Source: a virus | DNA: 42,514 nucleotides | Direction: 5' to 3' (one strand) | IMG/VR virus record: IMGVR_UViG_3300042898_000735 | Coordinates: 1 to 42,514 of that record | In this document: positions 16,023-23,770 of the stretch, one piece after another | How the letters are laid out: every line of letters begins with the position of its first letter | Numbering within the stretch: the stretch's first letter is position 1 | Notes under the pieces: generated by a model | The model's database searches: none | Told to the model about the DNA's origin: nothing | What the model saw: the letters and a program-made list of their open reading frames with translations, nothing else | Position numbers and translations under genes: made by a program

Positions 16023-16208
16023 ATGGACAAAGTATCTAGATTAAAACAAAAAGAAACCAGACTTGTAGGCAAAGGAAATAAAGCTGTAGATGAAGGTAGA
16101 GAGAAAAAAGCTGATAGACTATTAGGTAGAGCAGCTAAAACTCAAAACCGTGTAATAAAGTTAACAGCTAAAAAAGGTGGTGCTGTAAATTCTAAAAAGA
16201 AAAAGTAA
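16023..16208 (+). CDS. Small basic helical protein with xxGG motif
   Basis: A 61-residue protein. The first 45 residues are a charged helix with repeated Lys/Arg/Glu (RLKQKETRLVGKGNKAVDEG, KADRLLGRAAKTQNRVIKLT), followed by KKGGAV and a lysine tail. The core TATATTATG overlaps its start codon, and a TATA-rich stretch lies in the short gap before it. Likely a small DNA- or virion-associated peptide; function not recognised. Confidence 0.6.
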   Translation: MDKVSRLKQKETRLVGKGNKAVDEGREKKADRLLGRAAKTQNRVIKLTAKKGGAVNSKKKK

Positions 16209-16489
16209 TGGCAAAGACACCAGCATGGACACGTAAGGCAGGAAAGAATCCAACAGGAGGTCTTAATGCTACAGGTGTAGCTTCTTATAGAGCTGCTAAT
16301 CCTGGTAGTAAACTTAAGACAGCTGTAACAACTAAACCATCAAAACTTAAACCTGGTAGTGAAGCAGCAGGAAGACGTAAAAGTTTTTGTAGTAGAATGT
16401 CAGGTATGAAGAAAAAACTAACAAGTGCAAAGACTGCTAATGATCCTAACTCAAGGATTAATAAGTCATTAAGAAAATGGAACTGTTAA
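16208..16489 (+). CDS. Small basic DUF6321-like phage protein
   Basis: A 93-residue protein. The elements PAWTRKAGKNPTGGLNATG, RRKSFCSRMSGM and a C-terminal DPNSRINKSLRKWNC match a small-protein family found in many marine and freshwater phages (I recall it as DUF6321; the number should be verified). Two conserved cysteines and the terminal W-x-C are typical. Function is unknown. The ATG overlaps the preceding stop and the gene belongs to the basic cluster, so a virion or packaging-associated role is plausible. Confidence 0.7.
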   Translation: MAKTPAWTRKAGKNPTGGLNATGVASYRAANPGSKLKTAVTTKPSKLKPGSEAAGRRKSFCSRMSGMKKKLTSAKTANDPNSRINKSLRKWNC

Positions 16490-16490
16490 G

Positions 16491-17006
16491 ATGAAAACTA
16501 ATTTACCTAAAAAACAAAACGGAGGTACTAAGAATAGTACTAAGATGACATCTGGTTATTCAACTGATAAAGTAAGGAAAGCCGTAGATCCCTCATACTT
16601 TCTTACTCAAGGTCTTAAGAGTGTAAAGAAGGGAATAAATAAGCAAATTGATAAAACATATAATTCTGCTAAGAAAAAAGTTTTTGATACTATAGGTCCA
16701 CATTTTTTTAAACAAGGTGGTGCTCCTAAGAAAATGCAAATGGGAGGAATGATTGGTATGATGTCCCCTGGAAATTTAGGTAAAGGTAGCTTAAAACCTG
16801 ATACACGTACTGCAGCTCAAAAAGCAGCTGATGCAAAAAAGCAAGCTGAATTTTTAAAGCAAACAAAAAATAAAGCTTATAACGCTTATAAAGATGCAAC
16901 AGATCCTAAAAAAAGAGCCGCTGCACAAAAACAAATGCAACAAGATATTAAATCTGGTAAGATTAAAATTTCTAGAAATGGTGGAGCAATAAAAAGTAAA
17001 AAATAA
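16491..17006 (+). CDS. Basic xxGG-motif protein
   Basis: A 171-residue, very basic protein with four motif copies: QNGGTK near the start, FKQGGA and MQMGGM close together near residue 75, and SRNGGA just before the C-terminal KSKK. Between them is a helical Lys/Ala/Gln stretch (AAQKAADAKKQAEFLKQTKN). No enzyme domain was seen. It resembles its neighbours in composition and motif but not in overall sequence, which suggests that the motif, rather than the protein, is what is conserved. Confidence 0.65.
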   Translation: MKTNLPKKQNGGTKNSTKMTSGYSTDKVRKAVDPSYFLTQGLKSVKKGINKQIDKTYNSAKKKVFDTIGPHFFKQGGAPKKMQMGGMIGMMSPGNLGKGSLKPDTRTAAQKAADAKKQAEFLKQTKNKAYNAYKDATDPKKRAAAQKQMQQDIKSGKIKISRNGGAIKSKK

Positions 17007-17030
17007 TTATTTATATATAACATTATCATT

Positions 17031-17789
17031 ATGAAAAAATGTATGAAGTGTGGTGGGGCTATGAAAAAAATGGCAAAAGGTGGAGAAGCTACAAACAAAC
17101 TAAACAATGCCAAAGGATTTGCTAAACCACAAACAGGTGGTAGTAATACTAAAATGGGATTATATGGTATTCCTAATGCTGGCCCTACAGGAAATAACTT
17201 AAGTGGTACATACTCATATAAAAAAGGTGGTGCTATTGCTAAAGCTAAATTTGGTGCTACTACTCCAGTTAAAACTTCATGTAAAAAAGGAGAAGTAAGA
17301 TCTGCCTCAGGGGGATGTGTATCTGAAAGACCTAAGTTTGCTAAAGGTGGTTCTGCTTTTGGTATGTTATCTGTAAAAGCTGGTGTTGATAAAAACCCTA
17401 AACCAACAGCAGCAGATAGAATTGCAGGAGCTAAAATGGCCAAGAAAAAAATTGGCGGTTCAGTTAAAAAAATGCAAAAGGGAGGAAGTATGTTTGTACC
17501 AACTCCAAAACCAAAAATGACAGTTAATACTAATCCTGTTAAGAAAAGTAAATATACTACAGCTCCTAGAAAAATACCAATGGCTCAAAATGGTGGTAGT
17601 ACTAAACCTGCTGCTAAACCAAAACCTAAATATGTATATGGTGAAGTACCAGGTATTGGTGGACCTGCTGCAGGACAAGCTGCTACTCCAGGAGAAACTA
17701 TCTTAATGGATCAGAAGTTAGCTGCAGAAAGAAAAGCTAAAGCTGCTGCTGCAAAAAGAAAAGCCGAAGCATTAAAAAAAGGTAAGTAA
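17031..17789 (+). CDS. Basic xxGG-motif protein with the densest motif array
   Basis: A 252-residue Lys/Gly/Ala/Pro-rich protein with about eight motif copies: MKCGGA, MAKGGE, PQTGGS, YKKGGA, FAKGGS, KKIGGS, MQKGGS and AQNGGS. The two N-terminal copies are eight to nine residues apart; the others lie 20-40 apart, like beads. Four cysteines occur in short CxxC-like settings (KKCMKCGG, TSCKKGEVRSASGGC). The C-terminus is a Lys/Ala helix. An intrinsically disordered, DNA- or protein-binding virion protein is the best inference. Confidence 0.65.
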   Translation: MKKCMKCGGAMKKMAKGGEATNKLNNAKGFAKPQTGGSNTKMGLYGIPNAGPTGNNLSGTYSYKKGGAIAKAKFGATTPVKTSCKKGEVRSASGGCVSERPKFAKGGSAFGMLSVKAGVDKNPKPTAADRIAGAKMAKKKIGGSVKKMQKGGSMFVPTPKPKMTVNTNPVKKSKYTTAPRKIPMAQNGGSTKPAAKPKPKYVYGEVPGIGGPAAGQAATPGETILMDQKLAAERKAKAAAAKRKAEALKKGK

Positions 17790-17791
17790 TC

Positions 17792-18058
17792 ATGGGATTC
17801 TCAGATGGCAGTAGTTTAGATGGAATTGTTAAATCAATCCGTGAAGACTCTCAATATAAAAAAGGTGGAGCAAAAGCTATGTTAGCAGAAGCTCCTATTA
17901 TGCTGATGAAGAAAGGTGGTTCTACAGATAAGAACTGGATACAGAAAGCAATCAATCCTGCACACAAAGGATTTTGCACTCCAATGACTAAACCTACTTG
18001 TACACCAAAAAGAAAAGCTCTTGCTATTACATTGAAGAAAATAGCTAAAAATAAATAA
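17792..18058 (+). CDS. Small basic protein with xxGG motifs and NPAHKGFCTP tail
   Basis: An 88-residue protein with YKKGGA at about residue 30 and MKKGGS at about 48. The C-terminal half (NWIQKAINPAHKGFCTPMTK, then CTPKRKALAITLKK) matches a motif I remember in many phage small proteins, NPxHKGxCTPMTKxTCTPxRKALA. Thus a widespread phage peptide has the local xxGG motif attached upstream of it. It starts two bases after the previous stop. Function is unknown. Confidence 0.65.
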   Translation: MGFSDGSSLDGIVKSIREDSQYKKGGAKAMLAEAPIMLMKKGGSTDKNWIQKAINPAHKGFCTPMTKPTCTPKRKALAITLKKIAKNK

Positions 18059-18060
18059 TA

Positions 18061-18759
18061 ATGCAAAATAGTACTATCACAGTTAAGATTAAGCAAAGAC
18101 TAAACAAATTGGATAGTCAAGACTATGACAACTTAGAATGTTGGCAGATAGTAGAAGCATTTAATAAAGCCCAAGTTGAATGGGCTAGAAGACAACTTCA
18201 TGGAATCAATCTTGTTAAAGAAGGTGATGAACAATCAACAAGAAGAAAAGATGATCTTCAAGTATTATTAAATACTTTTGATTTAATAACAGTTGACAAA
18301 TCATATTATTATAGAGCTCCATTACCAGTTGATTATTTACAATGGAAAAGAGTTGATGTATATGCTAAAAAAGAATGTTGTGAAAAAAGACGCATGACAG
18401 TTTATTTAGCAGAAGAAGGAAATCTTAATCAACTTCTAAGAGATAAATCTAAACAACCAAGTTTTGAATGGGCAGAAACATTTGTTACCTTAATAGGTAA
18501 TACAGTTCATATTTATACAAATAATGAATTTGATATTCAAGAAGCAGATCTTGTATATTACAGACAACCAATTAAAATACAAATACAAGGATGTGTTGAT
18601 CCTTATACAGGATTACAGTCTTTAGTAAATGTACCTTGTGAATTTAAAGATGACATAGTAGAAGTAATAATTGATGAAGCTGTAAGTATATTAGCTGGAG
18701 ATATAGAATCAGGAAACCAGTTCTCTAGAGGTACAGAAACAGCAGAACGTAACAACTAA
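18061..18759 (+). CDS. Head-tail connector/ring protein, crAss-like
   Basis: A 232-residue protein. Segments such as VKIKQRLNKLDSQDYDNLEC, VEAFNKAQVEWARRQLHGIN and DDIVEVIIDEAVSILAGDIE match a protein that is highly conserved in crAss-like phages, thought to build part of the stacked rings between portal and tail (P22 gp4-like role). The helix-strand-helix order fits. It sits between the basic cluster and the Dps-like gene rather than with the other ring proteins at 26 kb. Assignment rests on remembered conservation. Confidence 0.6.
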   Translation: MQNSTITVKIKQRLNKLDSQDYDNLECWQIVEAFNKAQVEWARRQLHGINLVKEGDEQSTRRKDDLQVLLNTFDLITVDKSYYYRAPLPVDYLQWKRVDVYAKKECCEKRRMTVYLAEEGNLNQLLRDKSKQPSFEWAETFVTLIGNTVHIYTNNEFDIQEADLVYYRQPIKIQIQGCVDPYTGLQSLVNVPCEFKDDIVEVIIDEAVSILAGDIESGNQFSRGTETAERNN

Positions 18760-18764
18760 AAATA

Positions 18765-19217
18765 ATGGACAAACCTAGAATGTTAAAAAGAGATGTTGCA
18801 GCTACTGCTTCATACTCAAGTGCTCCTGCAGGAGAAAATTGTGATACAATGACTGCAGCTTGTGTATCAGAGTTAATGAATGCTGCAACAAGTTTTCATA
18901 AGTTACATTTAAAAGTAACTGGTGCAGGATCATTTGCAGCACACAAAGCTTTGAATGAATTATATGATGCATTACCAGGACATGCTGATGATCTTGCAGA
19001 AGGTTATCAAGGTGCTGCAGTAAAGTTACTTTCCTATACAGAGACAGCTCCGAGAAAACTTGATACAGTATCTGATGCAATCAGTTACTTAAATGATATG
19101 ACAGAAATGGTAAATGGTCTACAAGCTAAAATGCCATACTCAGAAATTGTAAATGACTTAGATACAATCAAATCAACAATTAATTCAGGAAGATATAAAT
19201 TAACTTTCTTGAAATAA
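18765..19217 (+). CDS. Dps/ferritin-like protein with intact ferroxidase residues
   Basis: A 150-residue helical protein. The segment LHLKVTGAGSFAAHKALNEL followed by YDALPGHADDLAEG reproduces the Dps signature, with His48, His60, Asp75 and Glu79 at spacings of 12, 15 and 4. These equal the spacings of E. coli Dps ferroxidase residues His51, His63, Asp78 and Glu82. Dps oligomers oxidise and store iron and protect DNA. A ferritin-like phage family (which I recall as DUF5856) has a similar look. It is encoded among structural genes, so it may be packaged. A hairpin spans its stop codon. Confidence 0.7.
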   Translation: MDKPRMLKRDVAATASYSSAPAGENCDTMTAACVSELMNAATSFHKLHLKVTGAGSFAAHKALNELYDALPGHADDLAEGYQGAAVKLLSYTETAPRKLDTVSDAISYLNDMTEMVNGLQAKMPYSEIVNDLDTIKSTINSGRYKLTFLK

Positions 19218-19231
19218 TTTTGTTATTTCAA
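19209..19231 (+). other. Hairpin across the Dps-like stop codon
   Basis: TTGAAATAA and TTATTTCAA form a perfect nine-base-pair stem with loop TTTTG; the left arm contains the stop codon. There is no clean T-run directly after it, so it is at best a weak terminator or an mRNA 3' end stabiliser. Confidence 0.5.
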
Positions 19232-19255
19232 AAACTTTTACTATATTATAGTATA
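19228..19255 (+). promoter_or_regulatory. Candidate late promoter before the 574-residue structural gene
   Basis: TCAA, ten bases, then TATATTATAGTATA, identical in core and spacing to the element at 10834. The start of the next gene lies 27 bases downstream after an A-rich leader. Confidence 0.6.
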
Positions 19256-19282
19256 TTATATTATTAACTAAAACAAAAAGAA

Positions 19283-21007
19283 ATGGCTTATTTTAATCAT
19301 GCTTTCAAGAAAAGCTTCCTGGCAACAGGGCCGACACAAACAGCATTCCCTGTTACTCTTCCTAATGGAAGTACAGTTAATGCTTCAACATCAAATGGTT
19401 ACCTAGTATCAAATGGTGTACCTACTTATGGTTTAAATCAATTATCTGCAATTAGTGTTAATACTTATGGTACAGCTACTACAAGTACTACTGATGGGTA
19501 CATTGGATGGTTTAACCCAAAAACAAATTTATCAGTTGATATCAATGATGAAGGACTAGCTCCTTGTTGTAATTTATTTCTTGCTGGTTCAGCAATTTAT
19601 TCAAATGACAAGATTGGTCCTTTAGCAGGTGGTTACCAAGAGACTAACAAGTCTAAAATGGTTAACCCTAAATATGTATCTAGATTTTATCAAGTTGATC
19701 CATGTGAACCACAAAACAATGTAATTCATGTAGGTTCTACTTACTGGACTAATGGTGGTGGTGTATTGACAGGATCAATTACAACTCCAGGTGTTGGATA
19801 TGCTCCTAACTCTACTACTGCTGCTGCAGTTGGTACAACAACTGTAACTGGTACAGGTAAAGGTTTAGAGTTAGCAATTACAATTGCAGGTGGTGTACCA
19901 AGTCTTCTTGTTCCACCTCTAGTAACTGTTGTTAATCCAGGTAAAGGATATGCAGTTGGTGATACAGTAACAATTAATTCACCTTCTGGAACTCCAGGTA
20001 CTCTTGCAGTATATACTGTTGGAACTGTAACTGCACCTCATGCACAAGAAGGATGTGGTACATCTTACAACTGTTGTAAAGAGTTTTTATGTGGTGAAAC
20101 ATATAATCTACGTATTGACATTAAAGGTTCTCCAGCTTTGAGATTCTTAAATCACAATGCATACTATACTGCTGATGCTTACACAGGATGTTGTGATCCA
20201 GCTGACATTGCTCCAACTGTAGTTGACTCTACTGAGGTAATGATCAAATGGGCAAGTGGAATTACTAATAGTCCAATTGTATCTCCTTTTGTACAAGTTG
20301 TTGTACAAACTGAAGCAGGTGATCTTTTATATGCACCAGGAACATCTGCTGCATTCTTAGCTGCTAATGGAGCAATTACTTGGGATAACTATGTATCTCC
20401 AGGACATGTAGATGGTGCTTGTGCAGGTTTGATCTTGAACGGAGCATATGTTGATACTAAATTTGGTGACTGTACATTCCAATTATCTGACTTCTATGAA
20501 AAAGAAGCAGTAAGATTGTACGCATCAGAAGTTGACTTAACAGGTGACCCATGTATCTTTGATGGTTTATGTGTTGTTACTGAGTGTCAAGGTTTACAAG
20601 TTCAAGGTTTAGGAGAAACAGTTGTAAGAGATATGACTTTGTCAGAAGCTTACAGACAAAATTTCTTAGCTACTGACTTCCGTATTCGTGAGATTACTCA
20701 AGGAAACCAAATCATTAGTTCTGTTGATAGAAGTGCATTATACTACAGATATATGTTACAACATAATGTTCCAAGAAATTACAATCCTTCTGGTACATTT
20801 GATTCTGATCAGTACATGTTAGAGATTTTCTCTTTAGAGCGTCTTAATACTTTTGCAAGTGATACTGCTCTTTGGTTAGATTCTTGTGGTGTATGTGAAA
20901 TCAATGTAGGAGAAACTGCATATTCTTGCGATACTGTATGTGATGTTCCAATTGCATTCCCTGCAATTCCAGTATACAATCCGTACAACGTAGTTGCTTG
21001 TAACTAA
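19283..21007 (+). CDS. Abundant virion structural protein
   Basis: A 574-residue protein with its own promoter-like motif and a strong terminator immediately downstream, like the capsid gene; this implies high expression. Residues of about 168-250 form an insert with two repeats of a (G/P)G(V/K)GYAxxx(S/D)T pattern (TPGVGYAPNST, NPGKGYAVGDT), a beta-rich module seen in phage tail and fibre proteins. The rest is cysteine-rich, with EGCGTSYNCCKEFLCGETYN, a DIKGSPALRFLNHNAYY segment and a conserved-looking SEAYRQNFLATDFRIREI. Major head-decoration, tail-tube or appendage protein are all possible; no motif decides it. Confidence 0.6.
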   Translation: MAYFNHAFKKSFLATGPTQTAFPVTLPNGSTVNASTSNGYLVSNGVPTYGLNQLSAISVNTYGTATTSTTDGYIGWFNPKTNLSVDINDEGLAPCCNLFLAGSAIYSNDKIGPLAGGYQETNKSKMVNPKYVSRFYQVDPCEPQNNVIHVGSTYWTNGGGVLTGSITTPGVGYAPNSTTAAAVGTTTVTGTGKGLELAITIAGGVPSLLVPPLVTVVNPGKGYAVGDTVTINSPSGTPGTLAVYTVGTVTAPHAQEGCGTSYNCCKEFLCGETYNLRIDIKGSPALRFLNHNAYYTADAYTGCCDPADIAPTVVDSTEVMIKWASGITNSPIVSPFVQVVVQTEAGDLLYAPGTSAAFLAANGAITWDNYVSPGHVDGACAGLILNGAYVDTKFGDCTFQLSDFYEKEAVRLYASEVDLTGDPCIFDGLCVVTECQGLQVQGLGETVVRDMTLSEAYRQNFLATDFRIREITQGNQIISSVDRSALYYRYMLQHNVPRNYNPSGTFDSDQYMLEIFSLERLNTFASDTALWLDSCGVCEINVGETAYSCDTVCDVPIAFPAIPVYNPYNVVACN

Positions 21008-21032
21008 TCAAGTAACTCAATTTTAAAAACAT

Positions 21033-21070
21033 AAAGGGGAGAGAGAGCTTAGACTCCTCTTCCCTTTTTT
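21033..21070 (+). terminator. Rho-independent terminator after the 574-residue gene
   Basis: AAGGGGAGAG pairs with CTCTTCCCTT (one G-U) as a long stem, followed by TTTTTT. No promoter motif lies before the next start at 21083, so partial read-through is likely. Confidence 0.8.
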
Positions 21071-21082
21071 ATTAAAAATATT

Positions 21083-21643
21083 ATGGCTAATCACGTATTA
21101 AGTTTAGAGGTTCAACCAGTAATGAATACTTGCATATTGAAAATGTTTGATACAAGTGTATACACATCTTCAATACCAGTAACATGTCCTACTTTGGATG
21201 TGACTGTTCCTGGTTTTGCATATTCAACACAAATTACAGGAACTGCTATGAGTAACTTTGTTACTTATGGTCACATAACTTTAACAGCTTGTGATTTGCA
21301 ATTACAAACATCAGGATGTGGATCTCAATATACAAATATTCCAGATGGAGTGTATATTATTAAATATAGTGTATCCCCAAATGCAACTGTATATGTTGAG
21401 TATAATCATATGAGAATAAGTCAAGCACTAAATCTTTACAATAAGATTCTTTGTGATGTTGATGCGGCTGCATGTGATCCACCATTTAAAATTAAACAAA
21501 GACTTGAAGAACTAAGATTTATTAATATGTATCTTCAAGCTGCAGTAGCTAAAGTAGAAACTTGTCATGAGCCACAGAAAGGTATGAGCTTATACAATTA
21601 TGCTTTAAAGTTACTTAAGAAAATGGATTGTATAAATTGTTAA
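21083..21643 (+). CDS. Conserved structural protein of Bacteroidota phages
   Basis: A 186-residue protein. The N-terminal half is beta-rich (MANHVLSLEVQPVMNTCILK, DLQLQTSGCGSQYTNIPDG, VYIIKYSVSPNATVYVEYNH); the C-terminal half is helical with a KGMSLYNYALKLLKKMDCIN end. Several cysteines are spaced along it. The pattern is familiar from Bacteroidota phage structural regions, but I do not know a characterised function. It leads the cysteine-rich appendage block, so it could be a fibre-anchoring or chaperone protein. Confidence 0.6.
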   Translation: MANHVLSLEVQPVMNTCILKMFDTSVYTSSIPVTCPTLDVTVPGFAYSTQITGTAMSNFVTYGHITLTACDLQLQTSGCGSQYTNIPDGVYIIKYSVSPNATVYVEYNHMRISQALNLYNKILCDVDAAACDPPFKIKQRLEELRFINMYLQAAVAKVETCHEPQKGMSLYNYALKLLKKMDCINC

Positions 21644-21664
21644 ACTATTAAAAACCAACTAATT

Positions 21665-21853
21665 ATGGCAGCATGTTCAAACTGTAAAGCTAATCTATCT
21701 TGTGGATGTCAAAAAAGAAAAGCAAAAGATGGTACAGCAACCTGTTCAAAATGTTTAGCTTCTTATGAAGCAAGTCTTACTCAAAAAGAAACAATAACTG
21801 TTGAACCACAAGTAAAAACAACTTGGGGAGCAAATAGATATAAAACAAAGTAA
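21665..21853 (+). CDS. Small zinc-ribbon-like cysteine protein
   Basis: A 62-residue protein with CSNC at residues 4-7, CGC at 13-15 and CSKC at 27-30, giving six cysteines suited to one zinc site plus extra ligands. The C-terminal 30 residues are polar and end in TTWGANRYKTK. The leader AAAAACCAACTAATT precedes the ATG. Tiny proteins of this type recur next to cysteine-rich structural genes in Bacteroidota phages. It may fold or load metal into its neighbours, but this is inference. Confidence 0.65.
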   Translation: MAACSNCKANLSCGCQKRKAKDGTATCSKCLASYEASLTQKETITVEPQVKTTWGANRYKTK

Positions 21854-21856
21854 ATT

Positions 21857-23749
21857 ATGAGCATATTTCCCCCACCACCTCCTGGATTTTCAGCATCATG
21901 GTATGGATTTGAACCATGTTGTGGAGGAAATATTTTGTATTTTAGATTTGATGGTACAACTGTTGCACCTAATGAAGGCATTAATATTTATAATGGCCCA
22001 GCTGCAAGTGGTTATGATCCACTAACTAATAGTTATGTACCATTAACAAATCAATGTTATAAAATATTTAGAGGTGAAGCTACTAATCCTGCTAGTCCAA
22101 TCAATGGATCTAACTATGGAAATCTTCAAGCAGTACCTACTAACTTTGGTTCTAACTATACTTGGGATTCTACAACTAATTATGAAACTCCTTGTGGAGA
22201 TGAAGTAATTGTTTGTCCATCTTGTGAGCCTACATGTTATACACTCTTCCCATGTGATAATACTAGCCCTCCTATAACAACTTCTACAGACCTATCAGCA
22301 TATATTGATGAATTTGCATTAATTGAAGTTAATGCTGATCTAGGATTTTTATGTTATTATGTAACAGTTGCTTATAGTTGTAATAATGCCGTTATAGTTG
22401 TAGTAGATGGTGACACACCTTGTTCATGTGATTGTACATGTTATGAAATAATTGGTGATGCTAAGTTAACTTATATTGACTGTGATGGTAATCAAATAGG
22501 TACTAATACAAATGGTTACTGGAAAGATTGTTCATTAGTATATCCAGTTACTAGTCCAGCTGCTGGACCTAATCTTATTATAGTAAATAATGGTGACTGT
22601 ATTGACGGTCAATGTGAGGAAAAATGTTTTGAACTCACTGACTGTGATGGAGTATTAGATCCAATTTATAGTACTGCTCAATCATTAGCTCCATATACTA
22701 CACTAGGTCAAACAGTAATAATTCAAGGATATACTAATTGTTGGACATTAACTGATGTAGTTTTATGTGATTGTGCTATTGATGTTGTTGTACTACAAGC
22801 TTATTCAAGTTGTTTAACATGTAATCCAGATCCAAATTATATACTTACTAACTGTGATGACTTAGGTACTATTATCTATACATCATCGGATCTTAGTGCA
22901 TATGTAGGACAAGTTGTAAATGTTGGTCCAGATTGTCCAGGTTGTTGGATTGTAGAGGAAGTAAATGGTGCTATTCCATCTGACGTACCTGTAACTGTTA
23001 CAAATGCATTTGATGATTGTGAAGCTTGTAAAACTATATATTATAAACTAGAAGATTGTTTAAATATAGAAGCTGATGTAATTACATCAACAGATCTATC
23101 ATTACTTGTAGGATCTATCATAACACTTGATTGGTGTCCTACAATATGTTGGGCAGTATCTATTTCAACAACAAGTGCTAATGCAGGAGTTCTAGGAAAT
23201 ATTTCTAGTGATTTTAATACATGTATAGATTGTCTTAATAGTTTTCAATGCGTATGTTCAAGAGTTACTAATCATGCTACTGTTAATAATACATATAATT
23301 ATCTAGACTGTGAAGGTATTATTCAAACAATTACTGTACTAGCAGGAGAACAATCTGATAGACTTTGTATGGCTTATTGGATATCATCTTATGTTACAGA
23401 TTATGTAGAGTATTTTGGTAACTGTACAAACGGTGAATGTCCTGCACCAGTATATCCTACAAGAAGTGTAAGACCAGGATATAATACTCCATCATGTGAT
23501 GCCGAGAAATGGGATAAGATAACTTGTAAATCATCAGAGATACTATACAAGTCAGTTCTTAAAGGTAGATATGGTATTAGTAACTGTTGTGATGAACCTA
23601 CAGATAAATGGTTAATCAAAAAAGAACTAATAGATCTTGCTGCTTTAGTAGATCCTGATTATATATGTACAGTATCAAGTTGTGGATGTCCTCCAAGTTC
23701 GTGTGGATGTGGTTGTGGAAGTGCTCCTAAAACTTGTAATTCTAATTAA
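21857..23749 (+). CDS. Cysteine-rich modular appendage protein
   Basis: A 630-residue protein made of repeated cysteine modules. One type starts near residues 127, 257, 328 and 395 with the pattern (C/Y)xLxxC, then TSxDLSxYVG and a later CW (for example YTSSDLSAYVGQVVNVGPDC). A second type is near 196 and 467 (CYEIIGDAKLTYIDCDGNQI; CSRVTNHATVNNTYNYLDCE). The C-terminus is very Cys-rich (SSCGCPPSSCGCGCGS). No signal peptide was seen. Disulfide- or metal-stabilised beta modules suit a surface-exposed fibre or adhesin on the virion. Receptor binding is inferred. Confidence 0.65.
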   Translation: MSIFPPPPPGFSASWYGFEPCCGGNILYFRFDGTTVAPNEGINIYNGPAASGYDPLTNSYVPLTNQCYKIFRGEATNPASPINGSNYGNLQAVPTNFGSNYTWDSTTNYETPCGDEVIVCPSCEPTCYTLFPCDNTSPPITTSTDLSAYIDEFALIEVNADLGFLCYYVTVAYSCNNAVIVVVDGDTPCSCDCTCYEIIGDAKLTYIDCDGNQIGTNTNGYWKDCSLVYPVTSPAAGPNLIIVNNGDCIDGQCEEKCFELTDCDGVLDPIYSTAQSLAPYTTLGQTVIIQGYTNCWTLTDVVLCDCAIDVVVLQAYSSCLTCNPDPNYILTNCDDLGTIIYTSSDLSAYVGQVVNVGPDCPGCWIVEEVNGAIPSDVPVTVTNAFDDCEACKTIYYKLEDCLNIEADVITSTDLSLLVGSIITLDWCPTICWAVSISTTSANAGVLGNISSDFNTCIDCLNSFQCVCSRVTNHATVNNTYNYLDCEGIIQTITVLAGEQSDRLCMAYWISSYVTDYVEYFGNCTNGECPAPVYPTRSVRPGYNTPSCDAEKWDKITCKSSEILYKSVLKGRYGISNCCDEPTDKWLIKKELIDLAALVDPDYICTVSSCGCPPSSCGCGCGSAPKTCNSN

Positions 23750-23756
23750 TTTTTCT

Positions 23757-23770
23757 TATATTATAGATAT
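23757..23770 (+). promoter_or_regulatory. Degenerate copy of the TATATTATAG motif
   Basis: TATATTATAGATAT overlaps the start codon at 23769. The first ten bases are identical to the candidate promoter core. If it is a promoter for this gene the transcript would have almost no leader, so it may serve a different purpose or be chance in AT-rich DNA. Confidence 0.35.

Noticed and set aside
16886-17443. A 185-codon open frame on the minus strand
   Set aside because: It lies opposite two well-supported basic genes. Its Pro/Leu/Phe-rich product is what the complement of Gly/Lys/Ala codons gives, and no minus-strand unit exists elsewhere.
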